IMG/VR virus record: IMGVR_UViG_3300035156_000168 | Location: 1 to 63,934 of that record | Direction: 5' to 3' (one strand) | DNA length: 63,934 bases | Source: a virus | Part shown: positions 51,726-59,214 of the stretch, piece after piece | Layout: each line of letters opens with the position of its first letter | Numbering within the stretch: the first letter of the stretch is position 1 | The notes under the pieces: model-generated | Databases searched by the model: none | What the model was told of the DNA's origin: nothing | What the model saw: only the letters and a program-made list of their open reading frames with translations | Program-made: the position numbers and the translations under genes

Positions 51726-51847
51726 GCGACACACAGATGTTGCTGATACTTGGACTAGCAATGTTGACATTGGTCGGGTTCGTCGTCTGGTCCGTATGGG
51801 ACATGCGCCGATCCGCGAACCGCCAACGGGCAGGAGACAAGACATGA
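51722..51847 (+). CDS. Small membrane protein
   Basis: 41 residues, ATGA overlap. One span (MLLILGLAMLTLVGFVVWSV) with a basic C-terminal tail (MRRSANRQRAG). Function unknown. Confidence 0.5.
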   Translation: MSDTQMLLILGLAMLTLVGFVVWSVWDMRRSANRQRAGDKT

Positions 51848-52017
51848 CCACATCGGGGTGGCTGATCGTTCTGCTCACAGTGGTCGTGCTGTTCGCGTCT
51901 CGCTCCGTCACTGTGCTCCTCGACTACCTCGAAGCGGTGGACCGCGAAAAACAGCAGCGAAGGCCAGTGCCGGACCACGCGCGCATCGCCGAACTAGAGC
52001 GCGAACTGGGAATGTGA
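51844..52017 (+). CDS. Small membrane protein with charged tail
   Basis: 57 residues, ATGA overlap. One span (LIVLLTVVVLFASRSVTVLL) followed by a charged helix (EAVDREKQQRR, ARIAELERELGM). It is the last gene before the attP region. Confidence 0.5.
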   Translation: MTTSGWLIVLLTVVVLFASRSVTVLLDYLEAVDREKQQRRPVPDHARIAELERELGM

Positions 52018-52087
52018 CGTTGTCGGGTTCTGACATGCACCCTGAACGGGCCTAGTTCGACGACCCGGCGAACACGTCCTTCTGTCG

Positions 52088-52327
52088 GGCACATACGAGG
52101 GCACATGGGCGGGCGAGCTTACGCTCAGATGGCTCAGTGAAGGCACATGTTCAGACAGGATCAGCACACTCAGCGGCAGGATTTTGGAGGGTCTGATTGT
52201 GGTTTTGACTAGGGATTTTAGGCTGCGCCCCCGAGTGGATTCGAACCACTGACCGACAGATTAGAAGACTGTTGCAATGTGCTCCCCACTAGGGGAAATG
52301 CTGGCGTCGGGCACATCTAAGGCACAT
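52088..52327. repeat. Five GGCACAT repeats flanking attP (arm-type integrase sites)
   Basis: Exact GGCACAT copies start at 52088, 52100, 52142, 52310 and 52321: three on one side and two on the other side of the tRNA-derived core. Spacings of 11-12 bp within pairs are one helical turn. This is the expected P/P' arm arrangement of a tyrosine-integrase attP. Confidence 0.7.
52224..52267 (-). other. attP: attP core: 3' half of tRNA-Arg(TCT)
   Basis: The minus strand reads CTTCTAA (anticodon loop, TCT), then the anticodon-stem 3' strand, AGTGG-TTCGAAT-CCACT (T arm) and CGGGGGC plus GCA (acceptor 3' strand). The upstream part does not fold into a 5' half, so only the 3' part of a tRNA-Arg gene is present, as in phages that integrate into tRNA genes and restore them. 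The interval 52018-52408 holds this core, the arm repeats and no gene. The integrase lies about 0.8 kb away. Confidence 0.82.
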
Positions 52328-52408
52328 CGTCGCCAAAACTTGCAATGTTTCGCCTAGTCAGCGTCCACTTCGACTGGCTACAACGTCCACAATACATGTA
52401 AGGAAGCC

Positions 52409-53071
52409 ATGCAAACCAAGAGACGGACAGTACGCGACGACCAGCACGGGACCATAACGGGTTACACCTACGGCTGCCGATGTGACACCTGCACAGAAGC
52501 CAACCGCGTCAAACACGAGTCGATCAGACAAGCGATGCTGGCCGACCCCGAGGACCGTCGTCATGCCACCGCGACTGGCTACAAGTACGGGTGCCGGTGC
52601 GAGGCGTGCTCACGCGCGAACAGCCTGGCAGACGCTGCCCATGACGCCGCGTTTCGTCGCGACCTTACCGACCAGCGTCATGGCACGGCGGCTGGCTACG
52701 CGTACGGCTGCGCATGCGACGGTTGCCTGCGCGCAGGCAAGGCGTACCGCGCCGGAATCGTTCAGCTCTTGGCTCAGGACCCCGACGACCCTCGGCATGG
52801 CACGTCAACGGGCTATACGTACGGATGCAGATGCGAGCCTTGCCGGGAAGCGAAGATGGATTCCAACGCCACATCAGCGCGGTTGGAGTACCACTCGGAA
52901 CGCGCCACGCACGGCGACCTCCGCCTATTCGCACATGGGCTAGGACTCAGCGTGCCCCGCAGCGGGGCACGTCGTGAAGCGCTCATTAAGCGGTACAACC
53001 GAGAGCACCCCGATCGTCCGTACACCGACGAATCGGATCATGAGTACAAAGAACGCCAATGGCAGCGTTGA
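52409..53071 (+). CDS. Protein with four HGTxTGYxYGCRCxxC zinc modules
   Basis: 220 residues, AAGGAAG ribosome site. Four modules at about 13-32, 52-70, 90-108 and 127-146 share HGT/HAT-x2-GY-x-YGCRCxxC and a following helix. The C-terminal part (RSGARREALIKRYNREHP) is basic. The single module is common in actinobacterial proteins; tandem copies beside attP suggest a DNA-binding role, perhaps a directionality or recombination accessory. It converges with the integrase, only four bases apart. Confidence 0.6.
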   Translation: MQTKRRTVRDDQHGTITGYTYGCRCDTCTEANRVKHESIRQAMLADPEDRRHATATGYKYGCRCEACSRANSLADAAHDAAFRRDLTDQRHGTAAGYAYGCACDGCLRAGKAYRAGIVQLLAQDPDDPRHGTSTGYTYGCRCEPCREAKMDSNATSARLEYHSERATHGDLRLFAHGLGLSVPRSGARREALIKRYNREHPDRPYTDESDHEYKERQWQR

Positions 53072-53074
53072 CGC

Positions 53075-54151
53075 CTAGCGTTCGTACCCGCCCATCCGCT
53101 TAGCCACGTCGTCAACACCCTGCTCCCACGCGTGGCCGTACAAGTCGACCGTCATGGTGGCGCTGGCGTGCCCGAGCATCCGTTGCACCACTTTGACGTC
53201 GGCACCGGATGCGATGGCGAGGCTGGCGGCGGTGTGGCGTAGGTCGTGTGGCCGCAGCCCGTCCAGCCCGACTTGTGCGGTGGCGTCCTGGAAGCGTTTG
53301 TAGAAGCGGCTGTGACGTCTCAGCCCACCCCGAGCGGCCGGCAGCAGTGGCTCATCCGGCCCGCGCCCGCCGGCCAAGTTGATAAGTTCAATTAGCAACG
53401 CGGGTGGTACACCAACTTCGCGCGCCTTCCCCGTCTTCGTGTCCCCGACAGTGAGCACTCCCCCGCGTTCCCCCACCGACCTCGACACCGTCAACCTGGC
53501 CCGGGCCGCATCCAAGTCGCGGACCCGCAACCCCGCCAACTCACCCCAACGCAACCCGGTGAACGCCAACGTCCTCACCGCGATCCCGTCCGGGCCGCAC
53601 GCCTCCGCCAACTCATGAATCTGCTGCTGCGTCAACGGCCTCCCCTGCCTACGGGCCGGCATCTTCACCGACACCCCCGCAGTCGGATCAGCAATCACCA
53701 AACCGTCGCGGACAGCCAAAGCGAACACACCGGACAGAATTTGTAGAGCCTGACGAGCCACAGAAGGGGACGTGCGCGCAGCCTTCTCCGCAACCCACCC
53801 AGCAACCTCCGAATGCCGCACATCTGACAGCTGCCGGTCCTCCCACTCCGGCGCCACATGAATCCGCCACTTCGACTCATAGTTCCCGACATGCCCCGCC
53901 GACAGCCCCCGCTTCGTGCGTATCCACGCCGCGTACTGCTTCCCGACCGTCGCCTGCGACGCCAACTGCTGCGGTGTGACCCGCAGCTCCGCCAAATGCC
54001 GCTCCGCCTCATCCTTAGTGGTGAAGTTCCGCTTCCGCTGGTTCTCGTCGGAGTCCCGCCACCGCGCCTGCCAACGCTGCCCGCGACCGTTCAACGCCGT
54101 CGGCACCTTACGGCCACCGACCTTACGGAACCACAAATCGTAGACAGCCAT
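53075..54151 (-). CDS. int: Tyrosine integrase
   Basis: 358 residues. N-terminal arm-binding and SAM-like core-binding domains (about 1-165), then the catalytic domain with all key residues: GLRWGE (Arg), DTKTGKAR (Lys), HDLRHT (His-x-x-Arg), GHAS (His), and VDLYGH (Tyr nucleophile). It would recombine attP with the host tRNA-Arg attB. It begins a minus-strand lysogeny block with the lipoprotein and repressor. Confidence 0.96.
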   Translation of the reverse strand: MAVYDLWFRKVGGRKVPTALNGRGQRWQARWRDSDENQRKRNFTTKDEAERHLAELRVTPQQLASQATVGKQYAAWIRTKRGLSAGHVGNYESKWRIHVAPEWEDRQLSDVRHSEVAGWVAEKAARTSPSVARQALQILSGVFALAVRDGLVIADPTAGVSVKMPARRQGRPLTQQQIHELAEACGPDGIAVRTLAFTGLRWGELAGLRVRDLDAARARLTVSRSVGERGGVLTVGDTKTGKAREVGVPPALLIELINLAGGRGPDEPLLPAARGGLRRHSRFYKRFQDATAQVGLDGLRPHDLRHTAASLAIASGADVKVVQRMLGHASATMTVDLYGHAWEQGVDDVAKRMGGYER

Positions 54152-54174
54152 CAGTTCCTCTTGTGTCTCGTCGG

Positions 54175-54789
54175 CTACTTCACGGACCCGGAGAACACCG
54201 CAGACTCGTGCTCGCCGTCGCCGATACTGAACTCCATCACCACGTCATCCTGATACTTCGGCGGGATGAAGAACGGCCAGCCAGCGGAGCGCGCTTTTCC
54301 GGGAATCAACTTGCCGCTCATATCGCCCAAACTTTCCGATACCACCGGGGCTTCGGCTGGTTCGCCATCCGGACCGTACGCAACGTCGGGCACCCCGATC
54401 AGGTTGAGAGTGCGCTTCGAGTTGTTGCGGACCCGGATGGTGAACACCACGTAGTCCTGGCCCAACTTCTGATTGAACTCGGCGTCCTGCTTACTGATCT
54501 TGGCGTGGCGAATCTTGATGACCTCAACCTGCACCCCGTCGTCCCACGTGTACTTCTCCTTGAACGAAGCAACCATCGGCTCAGCTTCCTCAGTTGGCCC
54601 GTCCGGCTCAAGGTCCGCGCACTCCTCCTGCTCCGCCTCTGTCGTCGCGTTGTCGCAGTCCAGCTCCGACTCCGAGGCAGTGGCCGCAGGACCGTCGCCT
54701 GGGGCGACACCAGTCGCTGGGGCCTGCGTACAGCCCGTCACGAGCAATAGGCAGAACAGCAGTGTGAGTCGTCGTAGCGTAGCGATCAT
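54175..54789 (-). CDS. Lipoprotein of the lysogeny block (superinfection-exclusion candidate)
   Basis: 204 residues from ATG 54789. Signal peptide with lipobox (LFCLLLVTGC, Cys about 20), acidic linker (about 40-75), then a beta-sandwich like DUF4352/Ltp proteins (VVFTIRVRNNSKRTLNLIGV). A secreted lipoprotein expressed from the prophage between int and repressor is the classic place for an exclusion factor that blocks DNA entry of related phages. Direct evidence is lacking. Confidence 0.72.
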   Translation of the reverse strand: MIATLRRLTLLFCLLLVTGCTQAPATGVAPGDGPAATASESELDCDNATTEAEQEECADLEPDGPTEEAEPMVASFKEKYTWDDGVQVEVIKIRHAKISKQDAEFNQKLGQDYVVFTIRVRNNSKRTLNLIGVPDVAYGPDGEPAEAPVVSESLGDMSGKLIPGKARSAGWPFFIPPKYQDDVVMEFSIGDGEHESAVFSGSVK

Positions 54790-54847
54790 GAAGCAGCCCC
54801 CCGGTTGCGTTTGGTGGTGACGTCGACTGTCGGCCGTGACCCGTTCA

Positions 54848-55534
54848 TCAGTTCCTCTCAGCAGCTCTAAACGGTGCCTTAGGCGCAGGCGGCGGCGTGT
54901 AGTCACCTCGAAGCCACTCCGCGTCCGCGCCAGTTCGCTGCGCCCACAACTTCACTATGTCATCGACGGGAACCGCGATCCGACCGCTCAAAATGTCTTC
55001 GAGCTGATCGACGTTCACGCCAAGAAAACTCGCCATCTCATCCTTCGCAACACCCGACTGCTCAAGGGACTGGGAGAGGCGAGCTAGCACGTCAGAGTCA
55101 CTCCCCCGCGCCTCAACTTCCTCCTCGACCTCAGACTCCTCAACTTCGATCGAGGCAGCCTCAGCCTCGACGGCCTGACGCAACTTCCGGCGACGCAACA
55201 TAGACCGATGCAAGGCCAGCAGGTTCTCACGGTCGTCAACGGACAGTCGCTCGTCCAGCCGGATCGCACGCTCCGTTGTGATCTTCACCTGCGGCAGCGG
55301 ATACCCCATCGCCTCAAGGTAGGCGGCAACCACTCGCTCAATCGGCACGTCCAGGGCGGCTGCCAGCGCCTCGACGTTCTTGCTGCCAAAAAACACTATG
55401 TCGTTCAGCATCAGCTGACTCCATCGCGCTTCGCTGATCGGGTGACCAGCGCGCTTGGCGCGCCGCACCATCTCTGCGTTCGACCAGCCCTCCTTTGTGC
55501 GAACTTGTTCAACTAGACGCGCGATCGCGTGCAT
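54848..55534 (-). CDS. Immunity repressor with two HTH regions
   Basis: 228 residues from ATG 55534 (GAAGGGA site upstream). N-terminal HTH-like (WSNAEMVRRAKRAGHPISEA), a middle with a very acidic stretch (about 150-170), and a second HTH (VAKDEMASFLGVNVDQLEDI) with a Pro-rich end. It is divergent from the Cro-like gene across an operator-rich gap, as expected for a CI-like repressor. Confidence 0.75.
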   Translation of the reverse strand: MHAIARLVEQVRTKEGWSNAEMVRRAKRAGHPISEARWSQLMLNDIVFFGSKNVEALAAALDVPIERVVAAYLEAMGYPLPQVKITTERAIRLDERLSVDDRENLLALHRSMLRRRKLRQAVEAEAASIEVEESEVEEEVEARGSDSDVLARLSQSLEQSGVAKDEMASFLGVNVDQLEDILSGRIAVPVDDIVKLWAQRTGADAEWLRGDYTPPPAPKAPFRAAERN

Positions 55535-55591
55535 GTACTTGTGTGTCCCTTCGTCGCCGAACTCCCCCGAGTCCTGTGGCGTACACCGGCT

Positions 55592-55649
55592 ACGGTACGT
55601 CGCGCCGTTCGCTCTGTCCACTCTTTGTGGACATGTCGCACCGTACCGT
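55592..55649. promoter_or_regulatory. Operator candidate in the repressor/Cro divergent region
   Basis: The perfect inverted repeat TGTCCAC-TCTTT-GTGGACA (55615-55633) lies between ACGGTACG (55592-55599) and its inverse CGTACCGT (55642-55649). A further GTGGACAC lies near 55740 and CCGTACACC near 55707. The region 55535-55818 separates the divergent regulators and contains no gene. Promoter hexamers were not clear. Confidence 0.55.
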
Positions 55650-55818
55650 TTGGGCCTGTCAGAGCGCAGTTTGACGCGCACAACGCGACGAAGCACCCCG
55701 CATTCCGTACACCGTGTTCCAAACTAACATTCACACAGAGTGGACACCGTCCGCATATCGCGTTACGGTTTCAAACAGAGCAAGAAGCACGACGACCCCC
55801 GCAAAGAAAGCACAGGCG

Positions 55819-56079
55819 ATGATCCACGTGAACGGTACAGAGTTGCAGCGGGTGATGGCAGAACGTCGCATGTCGCACCGTCAACTCGCAACCGCGATTG
55901 GTTGGGGAGCTCACTCGCGAGTGAGCCGTCTTGTTCACGGTCAAGCGAAGTCGGTAACTGCTGAGCAGGCTCAGAGAATCGCGGACGCCTTGCAGGTAGA
56001 GGTGCCGTTCCTGTTTGTGCCCGCAGCGTCCACAAAGCCTTCAGGCGACGCGCACAAGGATTCGAGGATCGCGGCATGA
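55819..56079 (+). CDS. Cro-like XRE-family regulator
   Basis: 86 residues from ATG 55819. A single HTH_3 domain (GTELQRVMAERRMSHRQLAT, then HSRVSRLVHGQAKSVTAEQAQRIADALQV) and a short tail. First gene of the rightward early operon, divergent from the repressor. Confidence 0.82.
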   Translation: MIHVNGTELQRVMAERRMSHRQLATAIGWGAHSRVSRLVHGQAKSVTAEQAQRIADALQVEVPFLFVPAASTKPSGDAHKDSRIAA

Positions 56080-56351
56080 CCGCGCAACCCGACGTGTCGC
56101 TGGACTGCGGTGCGCGAATCCTCGCCGCGCTTGCATCGTCATTTGAACAGCGCACAACTCGCGCGCAGTACGTGCAGCGGGTGCTCGAAGCGGTCGCCTC
56201 TGAGTTGCTAGTGGCAGTCATGGAAAGCGCCGGCGACGACGTGTCCGAGCGTGTCGCGGACAACGCGTTTCATGCGGCTTCTAAGTGGGCGACTGAAGCA
56301 GCCGGGAGTCTCGAAGCTGTATTCGCAACGACGGACCGGGCGGCTGTCTGA
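56076..56351 (+). CDS. Small helical early protein
   Basis: 91 residues, ATGA overlap with the Cro-like gene. Predicted all-helical (ILAALASSFEQRTTRAQYVQ, VASELLVAVMESAGDDV). No motif recognised. Confidence 0.6.
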   Translation: MTAQPDVSLDCGARILAALASSFEQRTTRAQYVQRVLEAVASELLVAVMESAGDDVSERVADNAFHAASKWATEAAGSLEAVFATTDRAAV

Positions 56352-56548
56352 TGCCTGAGCGCTACTACAAGTCCGCCGAAATCAAAGAGATGTGGAACAT
56401 CGACCAGGCGCTCTACACCGAGTGGTGCCGCGCTAGGGAGATCGAGCACGTGAACCTCGGCAGGAAGGGTGCGAGGCGTCCTACCTACGCCTCGACCGAA
56501 CGTCAGATCAAACGCTTCCTCGAATCCCGCACCAAGCGGGCGAGGTAA
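56351..56548 (+). CDS. Excisionase-like winged-HTH protein
   Basis: 65 residues. YYKSAEIKEMWNIDQALYTE, then VNLGRKGARRPTYASTERQI is the strand-helix-wing outline of MerR/Xis proteins. In the early operon near int, it is a good candidate for the recombination directionality factor. Confidence 0.65.
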   Translation: MPERYYKSAEIKEMWNIDQALYTEWCRAREIEHVNLGRKGARRPTYASTERQIKRFLESRTKRAR

Positions 56549-56621
56549 GGACTCCCCCGCCCCTCCGGTCAAAGACGGGGCGAGGGAACCAACAACCACC
56601 TTCAAGACAGGAGTTTACTCA

Positions 56622-57236
56622 ATGCCCGATGCACAGGTAAGTATCAGCAAGATCGACACCGAGCACATGCTGGTGCCGATTGTGGGGACGTCGCCGCTGA
56701 TCGTTCACAAGTTCAGCGAGAAGGCGAAGCGTCAGATGCTCGACGCTCAGCAGGGACGCAAGTCGCCGAAGGTGGCGCGTGACCCCGAGGCTGACTATCA
56801 GGCCGCGTTCTACCGCACCAAAGAGGGCTACGGCTTCCCGGCTGTGGCGTTTAAGGCGTGCACGATCGGCGCCGCACGGTTCTACGGCAAAGACGTGAAG
56901 ATGACCGAGCTGCGGCAGTTCCTGTTCTTCAAGGGCATTGTGTCGGAGAAGGACCCGCAGTCACTTGTCGAGATCGTCGGCGAGCCGCATATGCGCGAAG
57001 ACGTCGTGCGGCTCGGGATGAGCGGCACAGACCTCCGTTACCGGCCCGAGTTCACCGAGTGGTCGGCGACGTTGGAGGTCATATACATCCGGTCGAGCCT
57101 CACGTCTGAGTCGGTGCTGTCGCTGATCGATGCGGGCGGCATGGGTGTCGGCGTTGGCGAATGGCGCCCTGAAAAACGCGGTGACTACGGCACATTCCAA
57201 ATCGACCCGACGCGTGACGTCGTGGTGACGAAGTGA
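56622..57236 (+). CDS. Conserved phage protein of unknown function next to the pentamer repeats
   Basis: 204 residues from ATG 56622 (CAGGAG site). VGTSPLIVHKFSEKAKRQML, ARDPEADYQAAFY, GFPAVAFKACTIGAARF, LRYRPEFTEWSATLEV and GMGVGVGEWRPEKRGDYG form a pattern I recall from many unrelated phages, where it often sits beside short GGC-type repeats and a partner like the gene at 57715. The Gly-rich end resembles the loop of RAMP/Cas7-like RRM proteins; that is only a hypothesis. DNA annealing or repeat-RNA binding would fit. Confidence 0.7.
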   Translation: MPDAQVSISKIDTEHMLVPIVGTSPLIVHKFSEKAKRQMLDAQQGRKSPKVARDPEADYQAAFYRTKEGYGFPAVAFKACTIGAARFYGKDVKMTELRQFLFFKGIVSEKDPQSLVEIVGEPHMREDVVRLGMSGTDLRYRPEFTEWSATLEVIYIRSSLTSESVLSLIDAGGMGVGVGEWRPEKRGDYGTFQIDPTRDVVVTK

Positions 57237-57238
57237 GC

Positions 57239-57714
57239 ACGGCAGGCGAGGCAAGGCAAGGCGGGTTGAGGCTTGGTGGGGCACGGCTTGGCATGGCAGG
57301 TCTGGCACGGCTAGGCGTGGCAAGTTCTGGCGAGGTCAGGCGCGGCAAGGCAGGCATGGCGAGGTTGGGTAAGGCTAGGCGCGGCCGGGCATGGCACGGT
57401 ACGGCTCGGCTCGGCAGGCACGGTTTGGTTTGGTGCGGTCGGGTCAGGCGCGGCTTGTCTGGGCTAGGCACGGCTGGGCAGGTTGGGCACGGCGTGGCAC
57501 GTCACGGTTCGGCCAGGCTTGGCGAGGCGCGGCAGGCAGGGCTACGTCTGGCAGGGTGCGGCGAGGTCGGGCACGGTTGGGCAGGCTTGGCTTGGCACGG
57601 CGCGGTTTGGTCGGGCGGGGTTTGGCAGGGCATGGCCCGGCAGGCGAGGCGTGGTGAATCGCGGTTGGGCATGGCGACGCGCGGCCAGGCTTGGCGAGGC
57701 GCGGCAGGTCTGGC
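57239..57714 (+). repeat. GGCNN pentamer-repeat array, about 475 bp
   Basis: Almost the entire interval is written as GG(C/T)NN pentamers. The phase slips by one base wherever GGCAG is followed by a 4-mer (GNNN) instead of a 5-mer: at 57241, 57295, 57349, 57413, 57477, 57531, 57580, 57639 and 57703. The resulting units are 54, 54, 64, 64, 54, 49, 59 and 64 bp, all 5n+4. Open frames run through in several frames on both strands purely because stops are excluded. It lies between two conserved unknown genes and may be an origin, structured RNA or recombination element. Confidence 0.9.
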
Positions 57715-58134
57715 ATGAACCTCCGCGACGCATTGCAGTCCGTCTACGACCAGCGTGGGCTTCTCACGCCTGCGTTGGTCGTAGATGAGGCCCGACCCGA
57801 TGACCACCCCCTGCATAACCGGTTCGAGTGGGACGACTCCATCGCTGGCGAGGCGTACCGCCACCAGCAAGCCCACCGGCTGATTACGTCGGTGCGGGTC
57901 AACATCGGCCACGACAAGCACGGCCCCAAGGACGTCCGGGCATTCGTAGCTGTGCCGACGTCGCTGCCGCAACCGAACTACATGCCGATCGCCGACGCGT
58001 TCGCCGACGACATGACCCAGCGCATCGTGCTCGCCGAGTTCGAGCGTGCGCTCAAGCAACTGCACCGACGCTACGGACACCTCAAGGAGTACGCGCAGAT
58101 GTTGAGAACGCATTTGACAGAGGACGCGGCATGA
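57715..58134 (+). CDS. Conserved phage protein, probable partner of the 56622 protein
   Basis: 139 residues, starting directly at the last repeat. LTPALVVDEARPDDHPLHNR, FEWDDSIAGEAYRHQQAHRL and LHRRYGHLKEYAQML are a recognisable set of conserved motifs that I recall in other phages in the same neighbourhood as the 56622-type protein. The segment RLITSVRVNI is strand-like. No function is known to me; context suggests a role with the repeats. Confidence 0.7.
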   Translation: MNLRDALQSVYDQRGLLTPALVVDEARPDDHPLHNRFEWDDSIAGEAYRHQQAHRLITSVRVNIGHDKHGPKDVRAFVAVPTSLPQPNYMPIADAFADDMTQRIVLAEFERALKQLHRRYGHLKEYAQMLRTHLTEDAA

Positions 58135-58352
58135 CCGGCCCGATGGTGTGGGCGAGTGACGGCGAGTTCTACATCGCTGACACCGAAACCCCGCGCGACG
58201 GCTACTCCTCGCCGCGACTGGCGCGGTGCGACATCGTGCAAACCCCCGATGACCGCACGGGGGAAGCGCTTTGGCGGCTGATCGTCGCCGCTGTGGAGTC
58301 GCACGCGAAGGACCGGGCGGCGGTGCCTTTCGGAGGAGCACCGCCCCCTTAG
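58131..58352 (+). CDS. Small hypothetical protein
   Basis: 73 residues, ATGA overlap. Beta-like start (VWASDGEFYIADTETPRDG), helical end (ALWRLIVAAVESHAKDR). Ends the unit before a stem-loop. Confidence 0.55.
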   Translation: MTGPMVWASDGEFYIADTETPRDGYSSPRLARCDIVQTPDDRTGEALWRLIVAAVESHAKDRAAVPFGGAPPP

Positions 58353-58355
58353 ACG

Positions 58356-58386
58356 GGTGCCGCCGCACCCCCCCGGTGGCGGCACC
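58356..58386 (+). terminator. Stem-loop after the repeat locus
   Basis: GGTGCCGCC (58356-58364) pairs with GGCGGCACC (58378-58386), a perfect 9-bp stem. No T-run follows, so termination may be factor-dependent. Confidence 0.55.
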
Positions 58387-58520
58387 TCAATCGTCAGGCG
58401 GCGGGTTGAGTCCCCCCAACTCCCCGCCGTCTGACCCCCAACCGCAGGCAGGACACAAGGCAGGGCGCCGGGCCGCATTCCGCGAGAGGACCCGACGCCC
58501 TAGACGAAAAGGAGTATCGC

Positions 58521-58814
58521 ATGACTGGACCCGAAGACTTCCCCGCCACCGATGTGCTGCGGTGGGAGCAAGTCACCGTCGACAAGGCGTTCGCCGAGAT
58601 GGTGATGGTCGACGACAACGCCCGCAACGCCGCCGACTGGGAGCAGCGCCTCGCCGACAACGAAGACGTGACCGACTGCGACCTGGGCGTCATGTTCGTC
58701 GAGGAGCCGCGGTTCCAGTGGGAGTTGCTGCTCATCACCGCGACAGCGCTCGCGTTCTGGGTCGGCATCGGCGCCGCTGGTGTTGCGGCGTGGAACTGGC
58801 TGGTGCCGCGATGA
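58521..58814 (+). CDS. Membrane-anchored acidic protein
   Basis: 97 residues with GAAAAGGAG site. Acidic soluble part (about 1-65) and a C-terminal span (WELLLITATALAFWVGIGAA). Tail-anchored topology. Function unknown. Confidence 0.6.
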   Translation: MTGPEDFPATDVLRWEQVTVDKAFAEMVMVDDNARNAADWEQRLADNEDVTDCDLGVMFVEEPRFQWELLLITATALAFWVGIGAAGVAAWNWLVPR

Positions 58815-58903
58815 GCGCCACGGGAACCCTGAACGCACTCGCCGTCGTCGGGTTGCTGCTGCTCGTGTGTGTCGCGGCGTTCTGGTTCGGCGGCCGGCGA
58901 TGA
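58811..58903 (+). CDS. Tiny membrane protein
   Basis: 30 residues, ATGA overlap on both sides. Span LNALAVVGLLLLVCVAAFWF. Function unknown. Confidence 0.5.
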   Translation: MSATGTLNALAVVGLLLLVCVAAFWFGGRR

Positions 58904-59214
58904 CGATGCACCTCGACCCCCGTTTCGTTCAGCTACTCGGGTTGCCGACCTGTGCGTGTGGCGGCACCGGCACGGTGCAGGTCACAAACTTCACCGCCGA
59001 CGGCCTGCTGCACACCAGCGAGCCGTGCGACTGCGTCGACAACGTGGTGGCGCTCCGCAAGGTCACCCCCGCTGTCATGGCCCGCCCCCGCAAAACGGTG
59101 TGCAGGACGTGCGGCGGAACCCGGCGCTATCTGTGGACGAAGGTCGGCGCGGCTGGCGGCGAAATAGTCGACCGTTACGGCGACTGCCCCGACTGCGCAG
59201 GCGGTGCCGCGTGA
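58900..59214 (+). CDS. DnaJ-type zinc-finger-like protein
   Basis: 104 residues. CACGGTGTVQV ... CDCV and CRTCGGTRRY ... CPDCAGG reproduce the CxCxGxG/CxxCxGxG rhythm of DnaJ zinc domains without a J domain. Small proteins of this kind are common in actinophages. Function unknown. Confidence 0.65.
   Translation: MTMHLDPRFVQLLGLPTCACGGTGTVQVTNFTADGLLHTSEPCDCVDNVVALRKVTPAVMARPRKTVCRTCGGTRRYLWTKVGAAGGEIVDRYGDCPDCAGGAA

Noticed and set aside
52224-52300. Complete tRNA-Arg gene on the minus strand
   Set aside because: The 3' half is clear, but the upstream sequence does not provide an acceptor 5' strand or D arm, and the last anticodon-stem pair is T-T. It fits an attP core, not a working tRNA.
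57239-57714. CRISPR-like array
   Set aside because: There are no 25-40 bp repeats with unique spacers; periodicity is 5 bp with 5n+4 units.
57233-57788. Several open frames through the pentamer repeat, both strands
   Set aside because: The repeat unit excludes stop codons in several frames, so openness is expected. The predicted proteins are low-complexity and differ in every frame.
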